Below, one piece after another: positions 54,406-64,000 of a DNA stretch of 64,000 bases (position 1 is the first letter of the stretch; each line of letters opens with the position of its first letter). The stretch lies in contig JAUZTG010000012.1 of assembly GCA_030734395.1 (NCBI GenBank), forward strand, positions 1,116,001 through 1,180,000, written 5' to 3'. The notes under the pieces were generated by a model. The model worked only from the letters and a program-made list of their open reading frames with translations. It was not told the origin of the DNA and did no database searches. A program made the position numbers and the translations under genes. This DNA is from Sarocladium kiliense (Eukaryota; Ascomycota; Sordariomycetes; Hypocreales; Sarocladiaceae).

Positions 54406-57344
54406 ATGGGTTCCCCACGAGAGCGACAGCAGTCTCTTACGAGCACGGAACCTGGGCGCGGTGAACCTATGGACATGGAAAGCGAAAGCGCAGGCGAGAC
54501 ACCTTCGGGTGCTGCTGGCAACACGCCTCAGCCAACTTCGGCCAGTCATTCCGGCACTGCTTCGCAAGGAAATCCTACTCCTGGGTCTCCCTCAACCAAT
54601 CCTTCCACAGACTCAACAGCAGCTAGGGCTCCAGCTTCAGCAACAACAGCCTCTTCCTCACAAGTGTCGTCAAAACGAAGACGAGGTCTGGGAGTCGTCA
54701 CCCCTAATGCCTGCACCGAGTGTCGCAAGAAACGTGCAAAGGTATGTCTGTTCTGTCGATCTACACAGCTCATCCAACGCTCCTGGAAGACTCTGCTTGT
54801 AGCCATCCATGCTCTCCTTGCTGATATTCCCATGTATAGTGTGATGGCAACAAGCCGTGCGGACGCTGCAGATCTCAGAAAGATGTCGACTGTGTTTACG
54901 AAGTCCCGATTCGCCAGTCCAAAGAGAACCTGCGAAACGAAATCGAGACGCTCCGCGCTCGCCAACGATCAAACGAGCAAGTCATACATGCTCTGTCCCG
55001 TGCAGACTTATGGGAAGAGGTCCTCTCACGGTTGCGCAACGGCCAGAGTGTTGAAATTATCTCAGACTGGCTGGGCGGGACGTTGCCGTCGCATGTAGGC
55101 CAGCTACCACCTTTTCCTCGACTTCACAGCGATCCCACTACCAGGATGTCACCGTCTGGCCCAACCCTTGCTCCCATCTCCAGCTTTATGAGCGCTGAGA
55201 ACCGACCGATCGCGCCCAGTGGACCGCAACTGGCACCTTTGAACCTGGGTGGCATGGGAGGAGGCATGAGCCCGATCGTCCCGCAGCATTCAGGGCCGAT
55301 GCGTAACGATATCGGCAACAGCAGCCCGTGGAACATTTCATCACACAGCCAGGCTGGAACGAATCGCAGCAACTCTCATCCAGATGCGATGAACTGGCAA
55401 ATTGACATGCCAGCCCCACCGCAATTCCGTGTGCCTTCATGGGCACCAGACGGGAAGCAGCCAGACCACATGCGGGAGAAGATGCCACGATTTCGTGGGC
55501 TGGAGCATATTTTGTCGCCCCTGAGCGAACCGGAGTTGAGGTCACCTGCTGGTTCCTGGACTAACATCACCAGTGACATCAACCTAGTCTTGCACCTGTT
55601 GGCGCTGTACTTCTGCTGGGAGTACCCCACATTCGCGTCTCTGAGTAAGGAGCATTTCCTCCGGGACTTCCAGGACGGCCGCCATCGATACTGCTCGCCG
55701 ATCTTGGTGAACGCTCTGCTGGCCTTGGGCTGCCGCTTCTCGACTCAGCCCATGACTCGAGCGAACCCAAACGATCCGTACACTTCTGGCGACCACTTCT
55801 TCAAGGAGTCGCAGCGGCTCTTCTACCAGGAAAATGACCACCACTCGCTCACAACGATCCAGGCTCTGGGGATAATGTCGATCCGGGAGGCCAGCTGCGG
55901 CAGGGACTCAGAGAGCTGGTACTATGCTGGTCAGAGCGTGAGGCTAGCGATCGAGATGGGCTTACACAGGCTGCACGACCGGGGAGATGAGGACGAGCTT
56001 GCGGTGCAGGCAGCAACGTTCTGGGGCGCTTTCGCGCTGGATCAGTATGTCTCTGTTGCCTTCCGCAGAAGCCTAACGACGCTGGAATCTAACGTTTATC
56101 GTGTGCAGCGCATGGTCTTTAGCCACAGGCTCACTCCCGCAGTGCTCATGTTTTCCACATCTCCCCCCGAAACCTGCTATCATCAGCGACATCGAGGCAT
56201 CGTTGTGGGTACCTTACACCGACGATGGTAAGTGCCATACACCGCCAAACACGACCGCAAGCCCACATCACTCACCCGAGCATGCAGGCGCCCCCCTGCA
56301 GCGATCATGCTCGCAGCCTTCCAACGTGCGGTCCGTGTATAAGTGCTTCTGTGAGCTGAGTGAGCTTGTGCATGAGTCTCTCTACATCCTTCACTCGCCT
56401 GGCAGGCCATTGACGGCGCGGGATCTCCTGAAAATCTACACACAATATCTAAACTGGTACGACCGAATACCGGAGGTTCTGCGGCTTGGTCACAACTTCA
56501 CACCTGCCGTGCTTTTCGCGCAGTAAGTCCTACATCCGGCTGGCCTTGTTATTTTCGAAGGAATAAGCCAATTGACCGTCGCAGCATGTATTATCACTTT
56601 GCGATCTTGCTCCTCTTTCGGCCCCTCATCAAACTACGCATTCTGGGATCCAAAATCTCACCAAAGGACGTCTGCACTCAGGCAGCCGATGCCATACAAG
56701 GACTACTCAAGTCCTACTCCCAACTATATACACTACAGCGGACGCCATCATTCGTGCCCTACTTTGTACTTACGTCTTCTATCATGCATCTCGCAATCGG
56801 AGCGGCGGAACAGGGTGGCGCCTCAGCATCATCGACGCCTAAGGAGAGGATCAAGAAAGCAGTTCAACTGGATCCACGAATCAAGGAGTCGCTTACGCAG
56901 GGCATCGCAGATCTAGCGGAGATGGCGCCTTGTCATCATTTCGCCGAGCAAGCTCTGAATATCCTCCGATACTTGGCCAAGAAATGGAACATTGAGGTTG
57001 ATATCGACCAGGGCAAATCGCCGTCACCGCAGCAAGACTACGACAGCTTGGTCAAGCCATACACGGCCAGCCTGAACTTCTTTGCTCCAAATGTCTCTGC
57101 AGGCGATTTTGACTGTGTATGGGGGTTTGGCGAAAATGGGAGCGACACGACAAACACGTCGAGGTCGGTATCGCTGGGGCGGAAGGACTCTGGAACGAGT
57201 GGAGTGGGCAAGAAGGAAAGCGGAATCATTAGCACGGCGGCGGATAGCTTAGAGAATCCATTGTTCTGGCCGTTTCCCATGCAGGGGAGGCCGATACTGC
57301 CGAGTGGAGGGGAATTGGAAGCGGCTGGCTTCGCGATCCTCTGA
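54406..57344 (+). CDS. Large Zn2Cys6 transcription factor, NirA-like
   Basis: Five exons: 54406-54741, 54840-56044, 56109-56227, 56288-56522 and 56585-57344, giving 884 residues. The intron after RAK splits the zinc cluster: CTECRKKRAK then CDGNKPCGRCRSQKDVDC, a C-x2-C-x6-C-x5-C-x2-C-x7-C cluster at about 103-130. A coiled-coil linker follows (SKENLRNEIETLRARQRS). The fungal-specific regulatory domain spans about 320-650, with LHLLALYFCWEYPTFASL, SPILVNALLALGC, SESWYYAGQSVRLAIEMGLHR, AWSLATGSLPQCS and IEASLWVPYTDDG. Proteins with this sequence pattern are commonly annotated as nitrogen assimilation regulator NirA, but the cluster differs from the true nitrate activator, so the name is only a similarity. 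The target pathway is unknown. The frame ends just before a broken transporter. Confidence 0.9.
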
Positions 57345-57752
57345 GGATAGGAGGCAGCATTCCTAGGTAGCGTCTGTATGATATCAAGGTGGAGAGCAGC
57401 AGCATGGTGATGAACGATGCCAGCTCGGGGGCGGGATAGGGAAAAATGGAGTGTCCCGTTGGTGGAGGTGAAGTCCACACTGATTCTCCGGGGTGAGGGT
57501 AGAGTTTCTTGGGGATTTAGATGAGATACCATACCGGAGAAGCATGCTGAGAAAAGCTATGAAGTCATGTTTCTTGCCATCCATGAACGTGTTCTTGTTG
57601 GTGTGTAGCCAATTCCCATCCACCTCGTGTGGTCACACTGCCAAAGTCCACGCCAGCCTTCTGTAATCAACACAGCGTCCCGAAAATGCAACAAGGGTCA
57701 TTATGAGATATTCATTGCAACTAGTCAGCCCAGAAATATTCATGCTTTCTTG

Positions 57753-58235
57753 ATGGACCGCATCGGTCGCAAGGAGACGTACGCACTTGGCTGGGCGATC
57801 GCCTCGGTGTTCAGCTTCACGATTGGTGGCGCAAGGATCCAACTGCACAAGGTCTTCCCTCTATTCGTGGTGCTCTACGCTCTGATGCAGACATTCCTCT
57901 CCGTTGGGCCTGGTGACTGCAACTTCCTCGTCTCCAGCGAGTCCTTCCCTACGCCTCTGCGCGGTCACTTCTTGGGTTTCGCAGCAGCTGTCGGAAAGGC
58001 TGGTGCTGCTGTCGGCACATATGCTCTAGGCGCTGCGCTCGACAGCTTTGACGACGTTCAGAGGGGACAGCAAGCAGTGTTCCTGATTGCCAGTGGTATC
58101 AACGTGTTGGGTATTATTTGCGTGTGGTTCCTAATCCCCAAAGCCCCAAAGGCTCTGGAGGATGAGGACAGGCGATTCAAGGCGTACCTTGAGGAGAATG
58201 GATACGACACTTCGTCCATGGGTCTCAAGGCCTAA
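57753..58235 (+). pseudogene. 5'-truncated MFS transporter (C-terminal half, phosphate/glycerophosphoinositol-type)
   Basis: The frame from ATG 57753 starts at the mid-protein MFS motif DRIGRKETYALGW, which should follow about helix 8. It then encodes helices 9-12 (LFVVLYALMQTFLSVGPGD, SESFPTPLRGHFLGFAAAVG, GQQAVFLIASGINVLGIICV) and a normal C-terminal tail (DEDRRFKAYLEENGYD). The frame stays open back to 57627 but that part is not transporter-like. The N-terminal two thirds are missing: this interval begins 408 bp after the stop of the NirA-like gene. The GPGDxNFLVSSESFPTPLRG region resembles Pho84/Git1-type permeases. It is most likely a relic left by deletion or rearrangement. Confidence 0.72.
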
Positions 58236-59361
58236 TTGGGTGATTCAGGGCGAAGCGTGAAAAGGAGTGGGCTCCCAGTCTGTGGTGTATTTTGAGGTTC
58301 TAAAAGTAGTACCAAAGACTGAGGCAGTCTTGAGACTGGAAGTAGACTACTAGTTGTACGTTGACCGTTGATTTATCATACGCTTGGGTCAATGAAAGCA
58401 GGCCAAATGAACACTTACTTGCTAGCCCCATTGTACACTACCCTCGCAGTCATACTTACCCATTGTGTTCGCGGTCTTATATTCTACTTCGACTGCTAAC
58501 ACACCTATAATTCTTTTCTCCCGCGTCATCTGACTGCCCCCACCAACGATCCTACCCCTTTCTCTCCTCATCAGCTGTGTTTGTATTCTGTGGAGATACT
58601 TGTAAGTTGTACGGGCGAAATGTACGGTTGCCCCGCCAAACAGACGCAGTACTATAGCAGTGCAGGGCTGGGCAAATGCGACGAACCTGCGGATCCCACA
58701 TGACAAGATGTCAAAGCCGAATGAGGCTTAATGGCCAAACTCTATCCTGGCCCGATCTGCCATGCCATCAACCACACTTTACCCAGGACAATGATGTTGC
58801 AGCTAGTAAGATACTCTAGTGTGGCTGTCGCAGGCAGCAGTGGCGGCAGCAGCCTGGACTGTCAGAGCCAAGGTTGGACCGATGACGCAGTTGAGCCACA
58901 CATCTTGGAGTCACGCGCCACACTCGATCTTCGCTGCTAAGGATTTGCCCGCCGCCACCATGATGTGACTAACAGCGACGATGTACTCGTAGACTAGACC
59001 CGGGAATGCTGTGACTGAACATCACCTCATCGCCATCACTGCACGCTGAACCATCTTCAACCACTTCCCATGGTCTTCCTCCAAACACGCTCATTTCTTC
59101 CTTTATCTGTGACACTCACTCTTGACTCTGTCGCGCATCTGCCACGACCCGCTGGGCGAGGGACCCTTTGCTCCACGCTGGCAACTAGCTAGCAGGGTCT
59201 TATTATTATTTACTCTACTCTGGTTCATCCCACTTCCGTCACGCCTACCACCTCTGCAGCCCTCCTCAAAACTTTCCCCCCTCACCAACAGGCGATACGT
59301 CCTGCCGCTTTGACCATTGCCACGTCAGTCGCTGCTGCTTCCCTCATAATCGCTCGCAGCC
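58236..59361. other. Intergenic region upstream of VID27
   Basis: 1.1 kb with no supported gene. The last 300 bases are pyrimidine-rich and probably hold the VID27 promoter and 5' UTR. Confidence 0.45.
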
Positions 59362-61948
59362 ATGTTTGTCCTCAGAAATGGTGAGTCTACCTGCCCTTGT
59401 CTTTGATCGTCCGAACAAACGAAGCAGTGCCCCGCACCGGCCCAGGCTGCTCAACCAACACCAGACGCACTGCCATGCGACCCCTGCCCAGATCTTCCAT
59501 GACTTCCTCCAATCGCCTGCTGCTCTTCATTCTTGGATCTTCTCACTGACCTCTCCAGTTGGCAAATACATATTCGGCTCCTCCTCCCAGGAAGCCTTGA
59601 TTGAGCTTCCCCAAGGCCAGCTCTACCTTGTTCGACCCCTCTCACCAAAGGGCTACTCCGAACTCATCTTCAAAGACTCCGCCATCCGCGTCCGCCGAAC
59701 GAACCAAGAATTCCAATACCAGCTCGTCGTCCAGCGTGTCTTTGAGGAGGGCGAGGCAGAACTGCTCGCTGAAGAAGAGGGCGAGGACGCCGAATTCGAA
59801 GCACTCGCCTCCGAGCGTGACGAGAAGACCTTCCTCCTCGACGAAGCCCTGCACCTGCGTGTCGAGACCCGCGAGAGAGGCGAAACTGTCCTCGCCTGGA
59901 GAGATCTGAGTGGTGACAACGGTGATCTCTTCCAGTTCGTCTGCGACAGCTCCGTTCCGGCCGCCCAGATCGAACAGTTCATGCTCGTCGCCCGGCAGGG
60001 CCAGTACGAACGCAAATACCGGAAACCACAGACCACAGCTGCTGAGGCGGACCTCTTGCAATTCGAGTTCAACGAAGACTATCCTATCCCTCCCGCCAGC
60101 CCTCTGCACAGCCCCTCTCTTGCCCGTTCCATCGACTCAATCGACGATATGTACAAGCAAAAGGCCGCTGCCAACACGGCAGTGAAGCGAGAAACTGCAG
60201 CTCCCAAGGTCTCTGCGCATGACGCGAATAATCCTCCCGCACCACTCGATATCTACGCCACCCTCCCGGCGGAACTGCACCTCTACGATGCTCAGGCTGG
60301 CCACTTCGAGCTTATCGACGATAGTGTCGTTGCAACCGTTTCGGAGGTCGGCAAGTGGGAGTACTGGCTTCAGATCGAGAGCGAGGTCAAGAGTAAGAAC
60401 TGGCTGGGGGCCGCGGTCTCAGCCGACTGGAATCCCATCTTCGACTTCGAGATGCTCTCATTCGTCTTCAATCATTTCACTGAGGACGGCAATGCCCGCT
60501 CGTGGCTCCTTCGCTTCAAGGATATGGCTACCATTGAAGCCTTCCAACAGGCCATCATGCAGGCTATCTGGGAGAAGCTGAACCAGACCAAGTGGGCAAA
60601 GATTCAGCAGAAGGAGCAGGAATATGTCCTTGATTCTATGAAGGACCTCACTATGGAGGATGCGCCACCGCTCGACGAGGAAGAAGAGGAGGAGGACGAG
60701 ACCGAGGACGAGTCGGTCCGCAATGAGAAGTACGACTCCGATGAAGAGCAAGACAGCACCGATCAGCCAGAGAAGGACGGCGATGTCAACTCCCAGCTTG
60801 CTGTCGGCTACAAGCACGACCGCTCCTTCGTCGTCCGCGGATCCAAGATCGGTGTCTTCAAGCACACTCCCAACAACCACCTCGAGTTCTCGACCAACAT
60901 CTCTAAGGTCACCACGCCTGGCGGCAAGAAAATGAACCCGAAGAAGGTCATGCTTCACAAGGAGGATCGTGATCTGATCCTCCAGAACGACGTGGATCCC
61001 AACAAGCTCTACCGCATGGACCTGGAGTACGGTAAGGTTGTCGACGAGTGGAACGTCCATGACGATATTCCGGTTGTGACATTTGCGCCGGAGAACAAGT
61101 TCGCTCAGATGTCTGGGGAGCAGACCTTCCTTGGTGTGTCAAACAACGCCCTCTTCCGTGTGGACCCTCGTATATCCGGCAACAAGCTTGTCGAAAGCGA
61201 CAAGCAGCAATATGCCACCAAGAACGACTTCTCGTCTCTGGCCACCACGGAGAAGGGCTACATCGCCGTGGCCAGCAACAAGGGTGACATCCGCCTCTTC
61301 GATCGTCTGGGCATTCGCGCCAAGACGTCACTTCCTGCTCTCGGTGACCCCATCCTCGGCATGGATGTGTCTGCAGACGGCCGATGGATCCTCGGCACGA
61401 CCAAGAACTACCTGCTCCTCGTGGATGCGCAGCAGCAGGGCGGCAAGAACGACGGCAAGCTCGGCTTCGAGAAGCCCTTCGCTGCCGATTCAAAGCCGCG
61501 CCCGGTCCGTCTCGCTCTCAGCCCACAGCACGTTGCCCAATTCTTCCACGAGACCGGCCAGCCTGTCAGCTTCACTCCGGCCAAGTTCAACACTGGCGAG
61601 GGCGCTGAGGAGACGTCCATCATCACAGCATCCGGCCCGTACATCATCGAGTGGAACCTAAAGCGCGTCCTCCGCGGCTCCAAGGATTCCTACAAGATCA
61701 AGCGATACGCAGAGGAAGTTAAGGCAGACAACTTCAAGTTCGGCAGTGACAAGAACGTCATCGTCGCACTGCCCAACGAGGTCAACATGGTGGCTAAGCA
61801 AAGTCTCAAGCGCCCTACGAGAGAAAGCATCATGGGCGATCCGCGTCTGAGCATTGGAGGTGCAAGACGAAGCAGCGGGAGGATCGGAACGAGGGAGAGT
61901 GGACGGTACAAGCTTGGCAAGGATGACATCGTGGACTCGCCATACTGA
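59362..61948 (+). CDS. VID27: VID27 cytoplasmic protein
   Basis: Two exons: a tiny first exon 59362-59380 (MFVLRN plus one base) and 59559-61948, joined by a 178-nt intron, giving 802 residues. The join produces MFVLRNVGKYIFGSSSQEAL, the family's conserved N terminus; the in-frame ATG at 59366 lies in exon 1 in a different phase and is rejected. Seen: the Vid27 N-terminal domain (IELPQGQLYLVRPLSPKGYS), a PH-like middle (ELHLYDAQAGHFELIDDSV), an acidic linker (DEEEEEEDETEDES) and the C-terminal WD40-like beta-propeller (YKHDRSFVVRGSKIGVF, NKGDIRLFDRLGIRAKTSLP, GWILGTT-like DGRWILGTTKNYLLLV). In yeast VID27 is linked to vacuole import and degradation of gluconeogenic enzymes, but its molecular role is unclear. 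Confidence 0.95.
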
Positions 61949-62456
61949 GCGAGGGCTTTGAGGCTTGTTTCTGTGATTTCGCTGGGAGGTGGACGGGAGG
62001 CTGATACCCGGGATCTATTTTCCTTTATTCTACGGCCGAATTGCTTTTGGGGAGTTCCTTTTCTTTACAACTCCACCTATTTCACGCTCCTTGCCCGTCA
62101 TCCGGTTTTGGGGGGGCTTTTTGAGGAGACACGATCTGATGTTGCAGCTACTTACTCTTCTTTTCGGTCAGTCTTATGATAAACGATACTTGCACCTTGT
62201 CTTTCATTGTTGACTGCGTTGCGTGATGAGATAAAGTAACCAGTATTAAGCTAGATAGATGACTATGTAGTATGCATAATAATTTTGTCCAAAATCAGAA
62301 TGTTCCCCGCCTCCCATTTTCTGTATATAAGTTTGAAGTAAATACGAAGCAGAACTCCTCTCCAAATCAAGCCCGATTGACCAACTGAACACCATATCGA
62401 CCCAATCAAAATCTCTTACGTTTCGTCATCTCATCAAGAAAGGTCCCAGGTTGAAG
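61949..62456. terminator. Convergent 3' ends of VID27 and TPS1
   Basis: 508 bp between the two stop codons on opposite strands, with T-rich and TATATAAG-type sequence near 62323-62335. It should contain the polyadenylation sites of both genes. No gene seen. Confidence 0.5.
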
Positions 62457-64000
62457 CTATGACTCCTTCTCTTCCTCGATCACGGTATTTTTGTTCTCGC
62501 CAAGAGCCAGCTTCTCGACTCCCTCGACAGCCTGCTTGACCTTGTGGCCAATATCGCCGACGACGGAGCCGGAGATGTTACGAAGGGTCTTGGGCTGGCT
62601 GCCCTCGGCGCTGAGACGAGTCATTTCTGAGACGAAGCTAGCGCCCCACCAGGCAGAGGTGTACTTGAAGACGTAACGCTCGAGTTTGCGGTAGTTGGCT
62701 TCGCGCTGCTCTGGGCTCATGGTGACGGCGTCGTGAATGACGTTGGCTAGTTCCTCGGTGTTCCAGGGATTGACGACGAGGCTGCCGTTGAGGGATTGGG
62801 CGGCGCCGGTGAACTCAGAGAGGATCATGACACCGTGGTTCTCGCGCTGGGTGGCAATGTATTCGTAGGAGACGAGGTTCATGCCGTCGCGGGTGGATGA
62901 GACGAGGCAGACGTCGGAGACGGCGTAAAGAGCGGTGAGCTCATCGAAAGAGACGGACTGGTGGAGGAAGTGGATGGGCATAAACTCGATGGTGCCAAAG
63001 CGACCATTAATACGGCCCACGAGCTCGTTGACAACGGCCCGGAGGTTCTGGTATTCTTCGACGTCTTGACGCGAAGGGACGGCAACCTGGACGAGCACAA
63101 TGCGTCCAATCCACTCGGGGTGCTCGGTGAGGAAGACTTCGAGAGCGTGGAGTTTCTGAGGGACACCCTTGATATAGTCGAGGCGATCGACACCAACGAT
63201 GAGCTTGACACCTTCGAACTTGCGGCTCAGGGCGGCGATCCGCTCCTTGACGGCAGGCTTGTTGAGGCCCTCAACAAACTTATCCGGATCAATGCCAATG
63301 GGGAACGCGCCCACAGTGACAAATCGGCCGTTCCAGTCGACGCCGTTGGGTGTCGTCGGGGTGCCGAGGATGCGGGAGCAGCTGCTGAGGAAGTGGCGGG
63401 CGTAGTCGTAGGTGTGAAAGCCGATCAGATCGCAGTCGAGGAGGCCGGCGAGGAGAGCCTCACGGACGGGGAGGATACGATAGATCTCGGAGGAGGGGAA
63501 GGGTGTGTGGAGGAAGAAGCCGATGCGGACGTTCTTGCGGGTGTTTGCGATCTCGGCGCGGAGCATCTGGGGGAGCAGCATGAGGTGGTAATCGTGGACC
63601 CAGATGAGGTCACCGTCTTGGATATCGTTGACGACGGTCTTCGCGAAGAGGCGGTTCACTTCTTGGTAGGCTGCCCAAGCGGACTCGTCGAAGGTGATCT
63701 CGCCTGGGTGGTAGTGGAAGAGAGGCCACAGAATGGAGTCTGTACGTGTTTAGTTGTCAGTGATGGGGAGCATATTGAGGATCAGAAGGGAACAGCCTAC
63801 TAGAGAAGCCATTGTAGTGACGGTCGGCGAGGTCATCATCGATGAAGACTGGGTGGGCGTCGTATTCATCCTTGAGGCGCCGCTTCATGCCATCGACCTC
63901 CGACTCCGGAACTTCAAGACCGGGCCAGCCATACCACTGGAAGCTGGTTGTTTTGGCCAGACCGCTAAGGCCGGTGACGAGACCACCTGACGACATGGAG
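62457..64000 (-). CDS. TPS1: Trehalose-6-phosphate synthase (5' end beyond the window)
   Basis: Minus strand, cut by the right edge. Two exons are visible, 64000-63801 (continuing outside) and 63739-62457, joined over a 61-nt intron, about 494 residues. The enzyme makes trehalose-6-phosphate from UDP-glucose and glucose-6-phosphate (GT20 family). Seen: SGGLVTGLSGL near the start, NSILWPLFHYHPGE created by the splice, DGDLIWVHDYHLMLLP, FFLHTPFPSSEIYR, GVDRLDYIKGVPQK, MPIHFLHQSV and RDGMNLVSYEYIATQ, together the sugar-donor and phosphate-binding core. The Met of MSSGG at 63996 is internal, since the family has about 35 more residues before it including the conserved nucleotide loop. No trehalose phosphatase domain follows, so it is the single-domain synthase. 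Trehalose protects against heat and is important for virulence in several fungi. Confidence 0.96.

Noticed and set aside
62961..63803. A 280-residue plus-strand frame opposite TPS1
   Set aside because: Antisense shadow of a highly biased conserved gene; no domain.
1..64000. Search for Starship captain (tyrosine recombinase), reverse transcriptase, transposase, CRISPR or polyketide/peptide synthase genes
   Set aside because: No such domain is recognisable in any long frame, so no named mobile element or metabolite cluster is claimed.

Overview
The window reads as nuclear DNA of a filamentous ascomycete (Pezizomycotina). Genes carry short GT-AG introns of about 55-180 nt. The families are typical of that group: Zn2Cys6 regulators, a fungal rhodopsin-domain protein, RTA1, CYP61 and CYP52 P450s, PDR-type ABC, LysM. 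The left end is AT-rich and looks RIP-mutated. I cannot name the species. Exon models below were read by eye from splice signals, frame and family conservation.

Layout. 1-965 is an AT-rich decayed block. 1-23 kb is accessory: an ERG5-like sterol C-22 desaturase P450 (1664-3458), a seven-helix rhodopsin-domain protein (4703-6099), a gene-poor stretch, a short ELO-like elongase (10952-11569), then 12-18 kb of broken genes (RTA1-like, SprT-like, a cysteine-rich finger protein, a proline-rich ORF, a LysM effector, unknowns). Four arrays of a degenerate 12-bp repeat (TAGAATAGCAAC) sit in and around this graveyard. After it come a Zn2Cys6 regulator of UPC2-like type (18809-20180) divergent from an intact RTA1-domain gene (20824-21822), and a small secreted cysteine-rich protein (22168-22518).

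23-43 kb holds an ankyrin-repeat protein, an MFS transporter, a full-size PDR-type ABC transporter divergent from a very short Zn2Cys6 protein, a CYP52-like P450 and a conserved protein of unknown function. From about 43.7 kb to the end the content turns to core genes: an SRPK kinase, IWS1/SPN1, BRL1/BRR6, a large NirA-like Zn2Cys6 regulator followed by a decapitated MFS gene, VID27, and TPS1, which runs off the right edge.

Working together. The accessory part is enriched in membrane-lipid, sterol and efflux functions (ERG5-like, ELO-like, UPC2-like regulator, two RTA1 copies of which one is dead, MFS, PDR ABC, CYP52-like). A sterol or xenobiotic response neighbourhood is possible but inferred from content only. 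The most unusual structure is the 4-18 kb zone: nested inverted 12-bp arrays, a possible TA-flanked inverted-terminus element at 15067-18234, and relic genes broken mostly by in-frame TAG codons.
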